Notes: generated by a model from the letters alone, not told the origin. Shown: positions 12,132 through 22,255, counted from the first letter of the stretch. The stretch: DNA of 64,000 bases from Perognathus longimembris pacificus (GCF_023159225.1 NC_063166.1:72976575-73040574), one strand, 5' to 3'. A program made the numbers and translations.

Positions 12132-13284
12132 CTTCCAGCTTTGAACTGAGCTCCTGGAGTACTTGAAACACCTTTCCCCATAGCTTGATAACAGTAGAGT
12201 GGATAAAGTCACCTACCTGTATTATATACAGAAAGGAAGGGGAGATTCAGAACCTTGGTGGTCCCCAAGGTTAGGCCACGAGCTGGTTTTGGCCTGCATC
12301 CATGGGGAAGTGAGGGCCTACAGTGGGGTCAGGATGGGACCAAACACAACACTCACAACCCCAGCTCACCCTTTACAGCAGCTTCAGGCCCCTGACTATG
12401 CCAGACTAACTTTTCCTTGCACATCTCATTTCCTCTTCTCTCCCTCACCCCAGTTGCCCCAGCGTTCATCCCAGGGCTAACAGCAGCATCTCATTTGCAT
12501 GTTTGTAATTTAGTGTTTAATAGATGCCCAACCCTGGGCCAGTCTTAACAGCAGAGATCATAAAGGAGTGACCTAACCACCATAACTGAATGTTTTATTT
12601 ATACCACACAAGGAGTCGTAAGGAATTTTTGATGTTTTAAATATATATATAATATATATATTATATATATACAAGAGTGCTGTACAGATTCAGACTCCTT
12701 CCTTCCCTTTCTTGACTAAATGGGAAGCTAGGAGTTCTGAGATCACCTTCTCACATAGCAATAGTTGGCTGAAGTTGAATAACATTGGCCTCTTTGAGTG
12801 AGAATATGTTCAAATTAACCTGATTCCACTCATTGGCAATCTGGCTTGCGTAAGTGCTTGTGTGTAAGACCCTCAACTGAAATATCCCTCATGATACACA
12901 TAGGAAAACTGAAGTGCCAGCATTCATCACCTGCCCAGGTCACTGTGGACACCATGCCCAGGTCTTCCGGGAAAACTTAGTGTCCTGCTCTCTGCCTTTC
13001 GGGAGCTTCCTGCCATGCTGGAAGCTATGAGGAGCGAATGAACTTTGAAGCTAGGACACCATCCACTCAGGCTGGTGCAGACCGACCTCTCACCTCAAAC
13101 CTGGCTCCTCCCTTGCCCTAACTCCTGGGGGCGGTGCTACTGCCAGGGCAGGTAAGGACAGCTGTGAACACTGCACTGTCCTTACATGACCCCGGAAGCA
13201 CCAGGCCTCCCCCGACAGCACAGACTCCTCTGCACCTCAAGGATGAAAGTCTTCCATGTTGGAGGTACAAGCATGAATGTCCAT
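12132..13284. other. Unannotated stretch; candidate regulatory DNA
   Basis: The segment 12480-12620 contains an octamer-like ATTTGCAT and clustered TAATT/TTTAAT motifs, free of recognised repeats. No coding signal. Regulatory function is only a guess. The AT palindrome at 12642-12671 lies within it. Confidence 0.25.
12642..12671. repeat. 30-bp perfect AT palindrome
   Basis: The TA run has two phase breaks (ATAATA and TATTAT) placed symmetrically, so the 30 bases equal their own reverse complement. Confidence 0.85.
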
Positions 13285-13403
13285 ACGTGCGTGTACACAT
13301 ACACACACACACGTGTAGGTGCATACACATATAGCATATCTATAACAAACACACATATATACATTTATATGCATGCAGACATGCATGTGTACATATACAC
13401 ATA
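13285..13403. repeat. Degenerate CA/TA repeat
   Basis: CA- and TACA-rich sequence that continues after the SINE at 13404 (about 13611-13735), so the IDL-Geo element seems to have landed inside an existing CA/TA-rich tract. Confidence 0.7.
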
Positions 13404-13607
13404 GGGCTGGGAATGTGGCTTAGTGGTAGAGTGCTTGCCTAGCATGCATGAAGTCTTGGGTTCGATTCCTCAGTACCACATAAACAGTAAAAGCTGGAAG
13501 TGGTGCTGTGGCTCACGTGGTAGAACTCTAGCCTTCAGCACAAAGAGGCTTAGGGACAGTGTCCAGGCCCTGAGTTCAAGCCCAGGACTGGTATCCCCCC
13601 CCCCAAA
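13404..13607 (+). mobile_element. IDL-Geo dimeric SINE
   Basis: Starts GGGCTGGGAATGTGGCTTAG (A-box region), with GGGTTCGATTCC (B box), a short linker with 'aaagctggaagtgg', then the Geo half with TGGCTCACGTGG and GAGTTCAAGCCC, ending in a C-run and A-run. The ID half is close to the canonical ID element ('gtggtagagtgcttgcctag'). Confidence 0.9.
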
Positions 13608-13759
13608 AAAATACACAGCTACATACATAGACACAAATGCACACATATATACTCATATATACCTGTACACAAAACACCCTTTCACATGCTCATGCATGTA
13701 CAAGCAGTGTCCACACATAAGTACATAAAAACACATAAACAATAAGAGATAGGTAGAGA

Positions 13760-13860
13760 AACCAGGCATAATGGCATATGACTATAATCTCAGAATTTGG
13801 GAAAATAAGGCAAGAGAATCATGACCTGGACTACGTTGTGAGACCCTACAATGCTAACTA
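13760..13860 (+). mobile_element. Old B1-like SINE monomer
   Basis: 'accaggcataatggcatatg', 'ctataatctcagaatttgg' and 'gtgagaccctac' follow a diverged B1 with its typical end. Confidence 0.5.
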
Positions 13861-13910
13861 CAGGTCCTAGATCCATCTGTTTTCTATTGTAGTAACATGA
13901 TGCTACCATC
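13848..13910 (+). repeat. Diverged direct repeat, copy 1
   Basis: Shares CTACAATGCTAACTA, CTAGATCC and 'gtaataacat[g/c]atg' motifs in order with 14463-14535, about 600 bp away. Origin unknown. Confidence 0.5.
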
Positions 13911-14424
13911 TGTGTGGCCTCTTGGTGTGATAAAAGTCTAGCCTAGAACTGGTCATATCTGAAGCTTTGTTGTGACTTGTGCAGAAATTTAGATCCACAA
14001 GAAATCACTACCTCAGTGAACCAGGGTCCATGGGGCTGCATGAGACCGGTTTTCAACAGCGCCCCCATGTGGCCAATGCTACTCTAATGAGTAGATGCAA
14101 ATTTCTAGTTCTGGCTCTTGGTACTTGGGATACAGAGGCTCCTTTCTAACTAAACAAGATACTGTGTGTTCCTTGGAAGTTGTCCAGGTACTGGAATTCA
14201 GGCTAATATTGGAAGTGGGATTCACATGAGTAAAGGGAGAAACAATAAAGTAGTGCTGACATAGTGACCCTCCAGCTGGTAGAATGATTCCTACTGGCTT
14301 CAAATGCGTTTTAGAAGATCCTGGAGGGCTTTCTCAAGACAATCTATGTCCTTTTTGCCACATAAGTCTAACATGCCCTCCTGATGGGTTGCTCACAGAA
14401 GTCCCTCCTACTATAACAGAAAGA

Positions 14425-14470
14425 GGAGTTTGGTGCTGGTTTGAATCCAGCTCCAGCACTTACTACAATG
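14425..14470 (+). repeat. MIR-like fragment
   Basis: 'tttgaatccagctccagcac' followed by 'ttacta' matches the central part of MIR. Confidence 0.4.
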
Positions 14471-14535
14471 CTAACTAACTACAAGTTCTAGATCCGTTCT
14501 AGATCTGCAAGTTCTTTTGTAATAACATCATGCCA
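14463..14535 (+). repeat. Diverged direct repeat, copy 2
   Basis: See copy 1 at 13848. This copy has an internal duplication around 'aactaactac' and 'ctagatc'. Confidence 0.5.
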
Positions 14536-14742
14536 CTATATGGATACAGCATAAAGAAAAAGAGGAAGTGGGTGGAGAGAGGAAGGGCAGGAGAATGCAG
14601 ACATCATATTCAACATACATTTGTAAAAATGAAACCAGGTAAGTTGAAGGGATGGGTAGGGTGGGCAGAGATGAGCAAGAACGGCAAGTGAGATGACACT
14701 GATCAAGAAAAAGGAAAAGTAAAAGGAAGAAAAAGTAAAAAT

Positions 14743-14885
14743 AGGAAAAAAGGAAGGAAAGAAGGAAGGGAGGAAGGGAGGGAGGGAGGGAGAGAGGAAG
14801 GAAGGGAGGAAAGGAGGGAAGAAGGGAGAGAGGGAGGGAGGGAGGGAGGGAGGGAGGGAGGGAGAGAGAGAGAGAGAGAGAAAGG
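14743..14885. repeat. 143-bp uninterrupted homopurine tract
   Basis: Only A and G on the plus strand, made of GGAA, GGGA and GA units, with a long stretch of GGGA repeats. The (GGGA)n part meets the G-quadruplex pattern with one-base loops, and the homopurine strand could form triplex (H-) DNA. An A-rich, nearly pure purine leader extends from about 14704. Confidence 0.95.
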
Positions 14886-15249
14886 CTTATTTTTGGCTCC
14901 TGGTTCTAGAGGCCAGTGATCCTCGTCTGGGGATGGATTTCTTGCAGGCAGAGTGCTGAGGTGGAACTGGCCTCGTGTGGGAAGAGACAAGGAGCACGTG
15001 TGTATCTGCCCCATCCCTCTCTCTTCTTTATAAAGCCACCAGAATACAGTAAGAGAAGCTGCAGCCTAATGACCTTCCATACTCTTAATCATGCAAGGAA
15101 TTCGCCTGTGAACACCTTAGGCAGATTAAGTATCCATTTTAGGACCACAAAAATGGTTTTGAATTTTAATTCCTGAACCCCAGGGAACCCCAAACCATAG
15201 AAGCACTTTCCTTTAGCTTTAGCAAAACCAATTTTCTCCAAAAGTAAAA

Positions 15250-15525
15250 TTTTCTAAGTCAGGCATGGTAGCACATGCCTATAATCCCAGAACCCAGGAG
15301 GCCGAGGTAGGATTACAACTTCAGGCTATCCTACGCTACAAAATGAGTCCTGGGCTAGTCTAGTCAATATAGCAAGTCTTCTCTCAAAAATAATGAGAAC
15401 ACAAAGTGGAGTGGAGCTGTGGCTCAAAGCTGTACAGCACTAACTTTGAGCAAAAGAGCTCAGGGACAGTACCCAGGCCCTGAGTTCAAACCACACACAC
15501 AACTGACAAAACAAACAAAAAGAAT
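15250..15525 (+). mobile_element. B1 + Geo composite SINE, older left half
   Basis: The left part ('caggcatggtagcacatgcc', 'ataatcccagaacccagg') looks like a standard B1 rather than the usual B1-Geo head. The right part (about 15408-15500) is a Geo half with GCTGTGGCTCAAAG and GAGTTCAAACC. The tail contains a short ACACAC run. Confidence 0.65.
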
Positions 15526-15532
15526 CTTATTT

Positions 15533-15774
15533 CAGCCACTTGGTGGTGGCTCCTGCCTATAATCCTACGTACTCAAGAGGCTGAGATCTAGGGATCGCTG
15601 TTCAAAGCCAGCCTGGGCAGGAAAGTCCACGAGACACTTATCTCCAATTAACCACCAGAAAACTGGAAGTGGAGCTGTGGCTCATGGTGATAGATCGCTA
15701 GCCTTGTGCAGAAAGAGCTCAGGGACACTACCCAGGCCAGAAGTCCCATGCCCCACAAAAAAAAAAAAATCAAA
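15533..15774 (+). mobile_element. B1-Geo dimeric SINE
   Basis: B1-like head ('tataatcctacgtactcaag', 'gttcaaagccagcctgg'), CTTATCTCCAATTAACC linker, a Geo half from about 15662, and an A-run tail. It directly follows the composite at 15250, giving two same-strand SINEs in a row. Confidence 0.85.
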
Positions 15775-15794
15775 ACAAAATCACTTCTGTATTG

Positions 15795-16030
15795 GTTCTT
15801 TTGGAAGGTATATTGGTTTCCCAGGGTTATCATAGCAAATTTTCTCAAATAAGGTAGCTTAAATAAACCAAAATTTATTTTCACAATTCTGGACGCCAAG
15901 AGAGTCCAAAAGAAAGGCCTGTGCTCTCTAAAAACCCCAGATTAATGTCCTTCCATGGCTCTTGTGGTTGCCAGTGGCTCCTGTCATTTCTGGAAGTTGC
16001 TTGGCCTCTCCCTGCAGGAGTACCTAAGCA
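15795..16030 (-). repeat. MLT1-type LTR relic
   Basis: 'ttggtttcccagggttatca', 'aaaatttattttcacaattc' and 'tggctcttgtggttgccag' match the reverse of the 3' part of MLT1 (ERVL-MaLR) LTRs. Very old and non-coding. Confidence 0.6.
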
Positions 16031-16099
16031 CAGTGGTAAGGCTTGCAGTCTGACAGGTTGTATACACTCAGTTAACTTAATATGCAAACAGAGATAGAT

Positions 16100-16600
16100 C
16101 ATTCTTTTGCTTACAGTCATTTCTAGCTCCTTATTGCCCTTAGGAAAATTTACATTTTTGAAATTAACCAATAAGCCCTTTCTCTTTGGTGCAGCCCAGA
16201 CTCACTCTTCCACTAACCCTACTCCTGTCCAAACCACTTGTCAGTCCATGAGCACTGTGCATACCACACCTCCATCTTGCCCTATTCTTTCTGTGATGCT
16301 TTGCTTCACCTCCTTTCTCTACCAGGAGTATTTCTTCCCATTGTTCACGACACGGTTTGCGTCCTGTCTTCTCTGAGGCTTTCTGGAACAACCCTGGAAG
16401 AGGAGGAACTTCCCTACCATGACTCCTGCCCAGCAGCACTCTGTACAGGATTCATCAGGGTGAGACCCCTGTTCCATGTCAGCTCCCCCTGCCTCAGTGT
16501 TCTCCCCCAGAGTCGGAGCTCCTCGAGACAGGGGCCATGAATGTAGCCACTTGTAGCCCCAGGTCCAGATGTTCAATAAACCCATGGTGAAATACACATC
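16100..16600 (+). repeat. L2 LINE 3'-region fragment
   Basis: The ordered blocks 'tcatttctagctccttattg', 'cggagctcctcgagacaggg' and 'gatgttcaataaaccc' follow the L2 3' end. Confidence 0.5.
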
Positions 16601-16860
16601 AGCTCTGAGCACCCCAGGTGCCCCTGGGGAGGAGAGAGAAACCAGAAGATCCTCCTCTGTGCCTGTGACATGGCTTAGAACTAGAAAGAAAACTAAATGT
16701 GAAGGATCAGGGTCCCCAAGGTCCTTCTTTTACATTTCCCACCTCTTAAAAAATGTTATCAACCCCTTTTATTCTCTCTCAGCTTTAATGTCCTCATCCA
16801 CCCTTCTACAGAGGCACGTATGTCATCCAAGGCCAGGCATGCTTAGGAATGAAATCTAAG

Positions 16861-17101
16861 CCAGGTGCTGGTGGCTCATGCCTGTAATCCTAGCTACTCA
16901 GGAGGCTGAGATCTGAGGATCAAGGTTCAATGCCAGCCCAAGCAGGAAAGTCCATGTGACTCTATTCTCCAATTAACCACCAGAAAACCAGAAGTGGAGC
17001 TGTGGCTCAAGTGGTAGAGCATTAGCCTTGAGCAAAAAGAGCTTAGGGACAGCACCCAGACCCTGAGTTCAAGCCCCACAATTGACAGAAAAAGAAAAAA
17101 A
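16861..17101 (+). mobile_element. B1-Geo dimeric SINE, good reference copy
   Basis: CCAGGTGCTGGTGGCTCATG head, 'taatcctagctactcagga', GGTTCAATGCCAGCCC (B-box-like), CCAATTAACCACCAG linker. The right half has GCTGTGGCTCAAGTGG and GAGTTCAAGCCCC. A-rich tail. This is one of the least diverged B1-Geo copies and shows the module order clearly. Confidence 0.9.
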
Positions 17102-17124
17102 GAAATGAGATGTTTTAAACTTTG

Positions 17125-17250
17125 CAGCAATCCAGATAAGCAAGCCCTTGATTTCCATTCTACAGCTCAGAATGCTGAGGTTCAGAAAAGTTAAACTATT
17201 TCCCACTTCACACAGCTAGTAAGAAGTAGAGCCGTCATCCAGCGTCTTCT
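17125..17250 (-). repeat. MIR SINE fragment
   Basis: 'ccattctacagctcagaatg', 'gttcagaaaagttaaac' and 'cacacagctagtaagaag' follow the reverse MIR consensus. Confidence 0.7.
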
Positions 17251-17499
17251 AAAAATTCCCTATTGTACCCCTACTACACGTTCAGGCCAGCTGTAGATGC
17301 TGAAGCGAGCAAGTGCTTCCACCATGTGCCCCCAATCGCCAGCACACACACTAAGTGTCACAGTAAGAACAGCAGTGTGAACCCGGGCCAATGGGTAGAC
17401 ACGAAGCCTAGGGAGAGGCCACATCTTGCTTGCTCTTCTTCAGTCAGGGCAGGTTGAAGTTTTGTGGCACCTGTGGTTGAGCTGGGCCAGGACAGAGAG

Positions 17500-18200
17500 C
17501 AGAGAGACAACATGGAAAATTCAGATCACAAATCTCCTCTCCCTCCACCTTTGCGCCCCTCCCTGGTCCTGTCCTCAGCCAACACAGGAGCCATCGCTCA
17601 AGTTTACGATGTACTGCATGCAGGTTGCCGACCCACCATCATCCATAATGGGTTGTTGTTTTTATTTTCCATTTATGGGAAGTCTGAGTTACTACCTATG
17701 GTCACCGCAGCCATTAAACTGTTCCAAGAGCTGAGATTTACATATCGACCATGTGACCTGCAACAAGCTTAGAGAAGGAGGGGAGGGGAGGAAGGACATT
17801 TACAGTCTAATTAGAGCTGGTGATTGATACACAAGAACTAGAGACCAGTCTCATCAACCTTCAAGGCCAGGGAGGCCCTCGCCCACTGTGAATGCCCTGG
17901 GGACAATAATGGGACGTGGGGTTCAGAACAGGTGGACACACATTTCCACCTTGAAACCACCTGAACAGTAGGTGGGAAGCAAGGATGGGAGGTTCTCTAT
18001 GCCTCTTACCATTATCTCAAATTAAGTAGTAATTACGTCTATTACCTGAACAAAGGTCCCTGGCAACCAGGGAATAACTCAGCTGAAGCTTCCCCTACTT
18101 TCATCCAAGGATCTCAAATCATGCTAAAATAATTAGATTTGGTAATTTGTGGAATCAAAGGACTCTATAGCCATCAGGTTTATTTCCCCCCACCTCCCCT
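17500..18200. promoter_or_regulatory. Candidate conserved non-coding element
   Basis: About 700 bp almost free of recognised repeats, with many homeodomain-like TAATTA/TAATTAC motifs, an ATCAAAGG (TCF-like) motif and long stretches that look intact. Two overlapping 102-codon frames cover 17426-17772 but in different frames. Enhancer function is an inference. Only cross-species alignment could test it. Confidence 0.25.
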
Positions 18201-18299
18201 ATAATGATGTTATCAAGTGAAGAAACAGAGGCACAGAGAGGCCAAGGCCAAGTTAACTGCTAAATCATGTGGTACCATGTATTCCTCCTCTCCAGGTCA

Positions 18300-18445
18300 A
18301 TATCTGGCCAAGGAGCCACCTCTAACCAGTGCTGCCCACCAAGCCCCTTACCAAGCCGCACCTCTGACCAGCCCTGCCCATCAAGCCCTGCCTCTGCCTG
18401 GCTCCAGCTAACAAGCCCCACCTGCAACTAGTCCCTCCCATAAAG
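18300..18445 (+). repeat. Degenerate C-rich tandem repeat
   Basis: About four loose repeats of a 'caccTCTgACCAGyCCTGCC' + 'CAAGCCC' theme. Units vary in length and sequence, like a decayed minisatellite. Confidence 0.5.
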
Positions 18446-19084
18446 TATCCAACTAGGCCCACCCACTCCCTGGCACAATGATGCATTTGTATGATACTTA
18501 CTACAATCTTCCTTCATACTGGGGCAGGCCACAGAGTCCTTAGGCCAAGTGCCACCTCCCTTCTTGGCCTTAACCTTCCTCCCCTTTACCTTTTGAAATC
18601 TCCACCTTGAACTTAGTCACAAAGTGTTCTCCCTTTTCATGTGGTTTAGGAGAGTGACCAGTTTGGATTCTTACAAGCAAAGCACATGTTTTCACCAAAT
18701 GTCCAAAGACTGCTGCCTCCCAAAAGCTATCATTTTCTATTTCCTGTGACTAACACACATCTCATGGAAGCTGAATTCGCCTGTGTGTGCAGGACGCTGC
18801 ATCGGAGAGTCACTTCATTCATCCTCAGCTGCTGACAGGGCCCTTGAGCCTGGCCAGGATCTGGGCAGGCCAAGGGCTATTGGAGCTGAGGGTCTCACAC
18901 TGTGCATGTGCAGGAGAGGTGATCTATAATTAAGGCTCCCACCATTGGACTGAGTCCTGTCAGAATACAGGCATTGCAGAGACATTTTTAAATAGATCAT
19001 CAATCACCCTGCCTGGCCTAAGCTTCTAGTTTCTATGACTCTAAATGCTGCTATGTGGTAGATGTGGTAATTCCCATTTTACAG
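18446..19084. other. Unannotated stretch, no gene
   Basis: No coding signal. It has a short MIR-like patch ('cccattttacagacatgg') near 19073-19089. Confidence 0.4.
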
Positions 19085-19316
19085 ACATGGTGGCTCACAC
19101 CTGCAATCCTAGCTACTCAAAAGGCTAAGATCTGAGGATAGCCACTCTAAGCCAGCCTGGGTAGAAAAGCCCACAAGGCTCTTATCTCCAATTAACCAAA
19201 AACAAATCAGAAGGGGAGGTGTGGTTCAAGTGGTAGAGCACCAGCAAAACCAAGTAAGAGTGCAAGTCCCTAAGTTCAAGTCCCAGATTCCACATACAAA
19301 AGGACAAAAAAAAAGA
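19085..19316 (+). mobile_element. B1-Geo dimeric SINE
   Basis: 'catggtggctcacacctgc', CTTATCTCCAATTAACC linker, a diverged Geo half ('gtggttcaagtggtagagc', 'aagttcaagtccc') and an A-rich tail. Confidence 0.85.
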
Positions 19317-19434
19317 AGTACTAGATAATGTTAGATTATTTCACAGCCTGGAGGACATTTAGTTGTGCCTGCACTTCAGTGAAATGAGAATAGATCTCAC
19401 AGCTGATAATCTATATGGAGAATGCAGCCTGGTC

Positions 19435-19570
19435 CTGTCTGTGTGTGCCTCCTTTCTACTCATCAGATATTCACTGGGTGTCAGTGACATGCCAAGCCCT
19501 GTCCTAGAGGTCAGAATGACACAGATGACTGACAGAGTCCCCACTGCTGGGAAACACCCCATTTAGAGGC
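19435..19570 (+). repeat. Ancient interspersed repeat (L2/MIR class)
   Basis: 'tcactgggtgtcagtgacat', 'gccaagccctgtcctaga' and 'gacagagtccccactgctgg' follow the common mammalian 'tgccaggcactgtgctaggc' repeat. Family name uncertain. Confidence 0.4.
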
Positions 19571-19794
19571 CCTGGAGTACAGTACCCAAGAGGAGGGCAC
19601 TGAAGCCAATGGGAGAAAGACTAGGAATCATTGTAAAGTCAGAGGAGACCAGTCACAATTGTAACAGGAAGACAATGGACCACTGACTCGAAGATTACCA
19701 AACAGAATAACTGGGAGTTCAACAGCTTAGATTTCTCCTTTTCCTTCTCAAGGTCAGGGTGACCACCATGTAAATCTTCCTATGATGACTAGCT

Positions 19795-20010
19795 AGCTTA
19801 GTCATATTGGGCTGCTATAACTAATTGCCCTAGTCTGGGTGACTTAAGCAAGAACATTTCTCCTCACAGTTGTAGTGTGTGGCCCCAGAATTAGCCTAAG
19901 ATCAAGGCACTGGAAGATCTGTGATCTAGTCCTGGTTCACAGGAAGCGATCTTCTGATTGTATCATCATATGGCTGAGAAGAGAGAGATTCACCTTTTGG
20001 GCCTTCCTAA
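19795..20010 (-). repeat. MaLR-type LTR relic
   Basis: 'gggctgctataactaattgc', 'tctgggtgacttaagcaag' and 'ctcctcacagttgtag' match the reverse of MaLR LTR 3' sequence. It is followed by 'gatcaaggcactggaag'. Diverged. Confidence 0.5.
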
Positions 20011-20575
20011 ACCCCAACCTATGATGGACAACTGAAACACTCTGAGCTTAACCCTAGAAACTTCATGGGGATAACCATGCTAGCTTCTATTTTGCCTACC
20101 ATTTTGCCGTCAAACTTCTGCCTCCTTCCAGAGGAGGTCAGCTTGAGCTCTCTCACTGACTCTTGATGTTTTCTACAGGTTGAGGGAGATTTCCTTCCTA
20201 CCAAAGAAACAAGGCATCTGCTACCCTTCACATAACAGGTGACCGCAGGCGAGGTCTAACAGCAGGGTCCTACCTGGGACCCTCAGGACACTGTCACAGA
20301 TCATTAGGCCAGATGGGTTGGCCATCAAGAGACACCAAACACTGTCCCCTCCTATGCATGTCAGCACTGGCATCTGGAAGCTGGGCTCCAAAGGAGATCA
20401 CTGGGCTCCTTTCTCATCTTCAGAAATCTCACTCCAGCTCTTAGTAGTGAAGCTTGGGAGCCACTGTTAGTCTTTTGGTCTTAGAAGGTTGCTGGAGACC
20501 ACATGCAAATCAGAGTCCTTACAGCTACCCCAGAGAGCCATCAGTTCAATAAAATAGGATCCAGTCTTTTTTTAT

Positions 20576-20704
20576 GAAAAAGAAGGAAGAGGAGGAGGAG
20601 AAGGAAGAGGAGGAGGAGCAGGAAGAAGAGAAGGGGAAGGAGAGGGAGAGGGAGAGAGAGAAGGGGTGGGGAGGAGAAGGAGAAGGAGGAGGAGAAGGAG
20701 GAAG
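20576..20704. repeat. Purine-rich (GGA/GAA)n repeat
   Basis: About 130 bp of GAGGAG/GAAGGA units broken only by single C and T bases. Confidence 0.95.
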
Positions 20705-20734
20705 CCTGCCATTTGACATCTTGGATAAATAAAC

Positions 20735-20960
20735 CTGAAGGATACTAAGCTAAATGAAACAAGCCAACCATAGGACAGATATTCCATGATTCCACCTCTG
20801 TAAAGTATTTAAAATAGCTGCATTTAAAGGAACAGAGAATAGTGCCTGAAAGAGTGGAGAGAGGGGAAAACAGAGCTGCTGCTCAATGCATGTAAACTTT
20901 CAGTTACGTGAAACCATTGAAGAATCTCTGGAACTACAGTGAGCATTACTGATATGGTAT
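20735..20960 (+). repeat. Old LINE-1 3'-end fragment
   Basis: 'actaagctaaatgaaacaag', CCAACCATAGGACAGATA and 'attccatgattccacct' match the end of ORF2/3'UTR of old mammalian L1 elements. Confidence 0.6.
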
Positions 20961-21054
20961 CCACATTTAGAATTTTCCTTAGAAGGAAGATCTCACTGGA
21001 AGTATTTGCTATTGGTGGTGTTTCTGGGCAGTTCTGAGGTGCGTTCAGTAGCAA

Positions 21055-21335
21055 CTCTGCCACTTGAGTCATGGTTCCAGCCCTTTTTTGCTCTAGTTAT
21101 TTTTTAAATAGGGCCTCATGTTTTTGCCTGGGCCAAGGTGGACTATGCTGCTTCTAGTTATGCTCCCCACTGTAGCTGGAATGACAGCTGTGCCACCATG
21201 CCTACCTGTCCTCTGTTACAATGGGGTCTGAAAAACTTTTTGTCCAGGCTAGCCTCAAACTATTATTATCCTTATGATCTCTGCCTGCTAAGTAGCCGAG
21301 GTTACAGCCATGGGCCTCCAGAACCTATCTGGCTA
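21055..21335 (-). mobile_element. Old three-part SINE (tRNA + B1 + B1)
   Basis: On the plus strand the reverse tRNA-like end ('tctgccacttgagtcatgg'), then two reversed B1-like units (each ending near 'tagctggaatgacagctg' and 'taagtagccgaggttacag'). The same architecture occurs at 22797. Confidence 0.55.
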
Positions 21336-21469
21336 TTTTAAATGTTTTGACCACAAAAACATGTAGGGTAAGACACAGGAAACTTTTGGGGATAATGGAT
21401 ATGTGCAAACCTTGATTGCAGTAATATCCTAGCAGTAGTTTTAGGTCCAAACTCATCTGTGTATTTGGG

Positions 21470-21712
21470 CCTGGTGCCTGTAGCTGACTCCTATAACCCT
21501 ATCTACTTGAGAGGCTGAGATCTGAGGATCACAGTTTGAAGCCAGCCCAAGCAGGCAAAAATAAAAGAGATCCTTACCTCCAATTAACCAGCAAAAAAGC
21601 TGGTGGTTGAAATGGTAGAATGCCAGCCTTGGACATAAAAATCCAAGGGAGAGTATGAAGCCTTGAGTTCAAGTCCCAGTACTAAGGCCCATGCACGCAC
21701 ACATGCCCCACC
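21470..21712 (+). mobile_element. B1-Geo dimeric SINE
   Basis: 'gcctggtgcctgtagctgac' head, CTCCAATTAACCAGC linker, a diverged Geo half with GAGTTCAAGTCCC and a short CA-rich tail. Confidence 0.8.
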
Positions 21713-22010
21713 CCCCGCAATCTGCATATTTTTACTATTCATTATACCTTAATTAAGCCATTATAAGAAAATAGGAATAAGAGAGACCACATCAGATAGG
21801 TTCCTAGAGATTCTTGTGAAGTCTGGACTTGGGAAATTCTGCCTCATCCTTGTACCAAGGTCTATATAAAGAAATCTCCCTTTTGTGCAACTGGTCTTCC
21901 TGGAGGAGGCAACAATCCTGCCTCCTTTGGCATCTGTATAGCACAGACCAAAGACACTCAGACCCATTGTCTCTGACATATGGATCGTGCTTCTAGGCTA
22001 GATTGTGTTT

Positions 22011-22255
22011 TGTTTGGTTCTTTTTTTTTTTTTTTTTTTTTTTTTGCCAGTTCTGGGGCTTGGACTCAGGGCCTGAGCACTGTCCCTGGCTTCTTCTTGC
22101 TCAAGGCTAGCACTCTGCCACTTGAGCCACAGCGCCACTTCTGGCCATTTTCTGTATATGTGGTGCTGGGGAATCGAACCTAGGGCCTCGTGTATCCGAG
22201 GCAAGCACTCTTGCCACTAGGCCATATCCCCAGCCCCGAGGGCTGTTTGGTTCTT
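22011..22255 (-). mobile_element. IDL-Geo dimeric SINE with target duplication
   Basis: Element body about 22023-22243, starting with a T-run and ending ATATCCCCAGCCCC. It is flanked by exact 12-bp duplications TGTTTGGTTCTT (22011-22022 and 22244-22255). The ID half carries the CGGATACACGAGGCCC variant, placing it near the youngest group. The T-rich side of the duplication is on the poly(T) side, as for LINE-1 endonuclease. Confidence 0.95.

Noticed and set aside
15795..16030. Recent endogenous retrovirus
   Set aside because: Only an old, solitary, non-coding MLT1-type LTR fragment is seen. There are no gag, pol or env frames here or elsewhere in the window.
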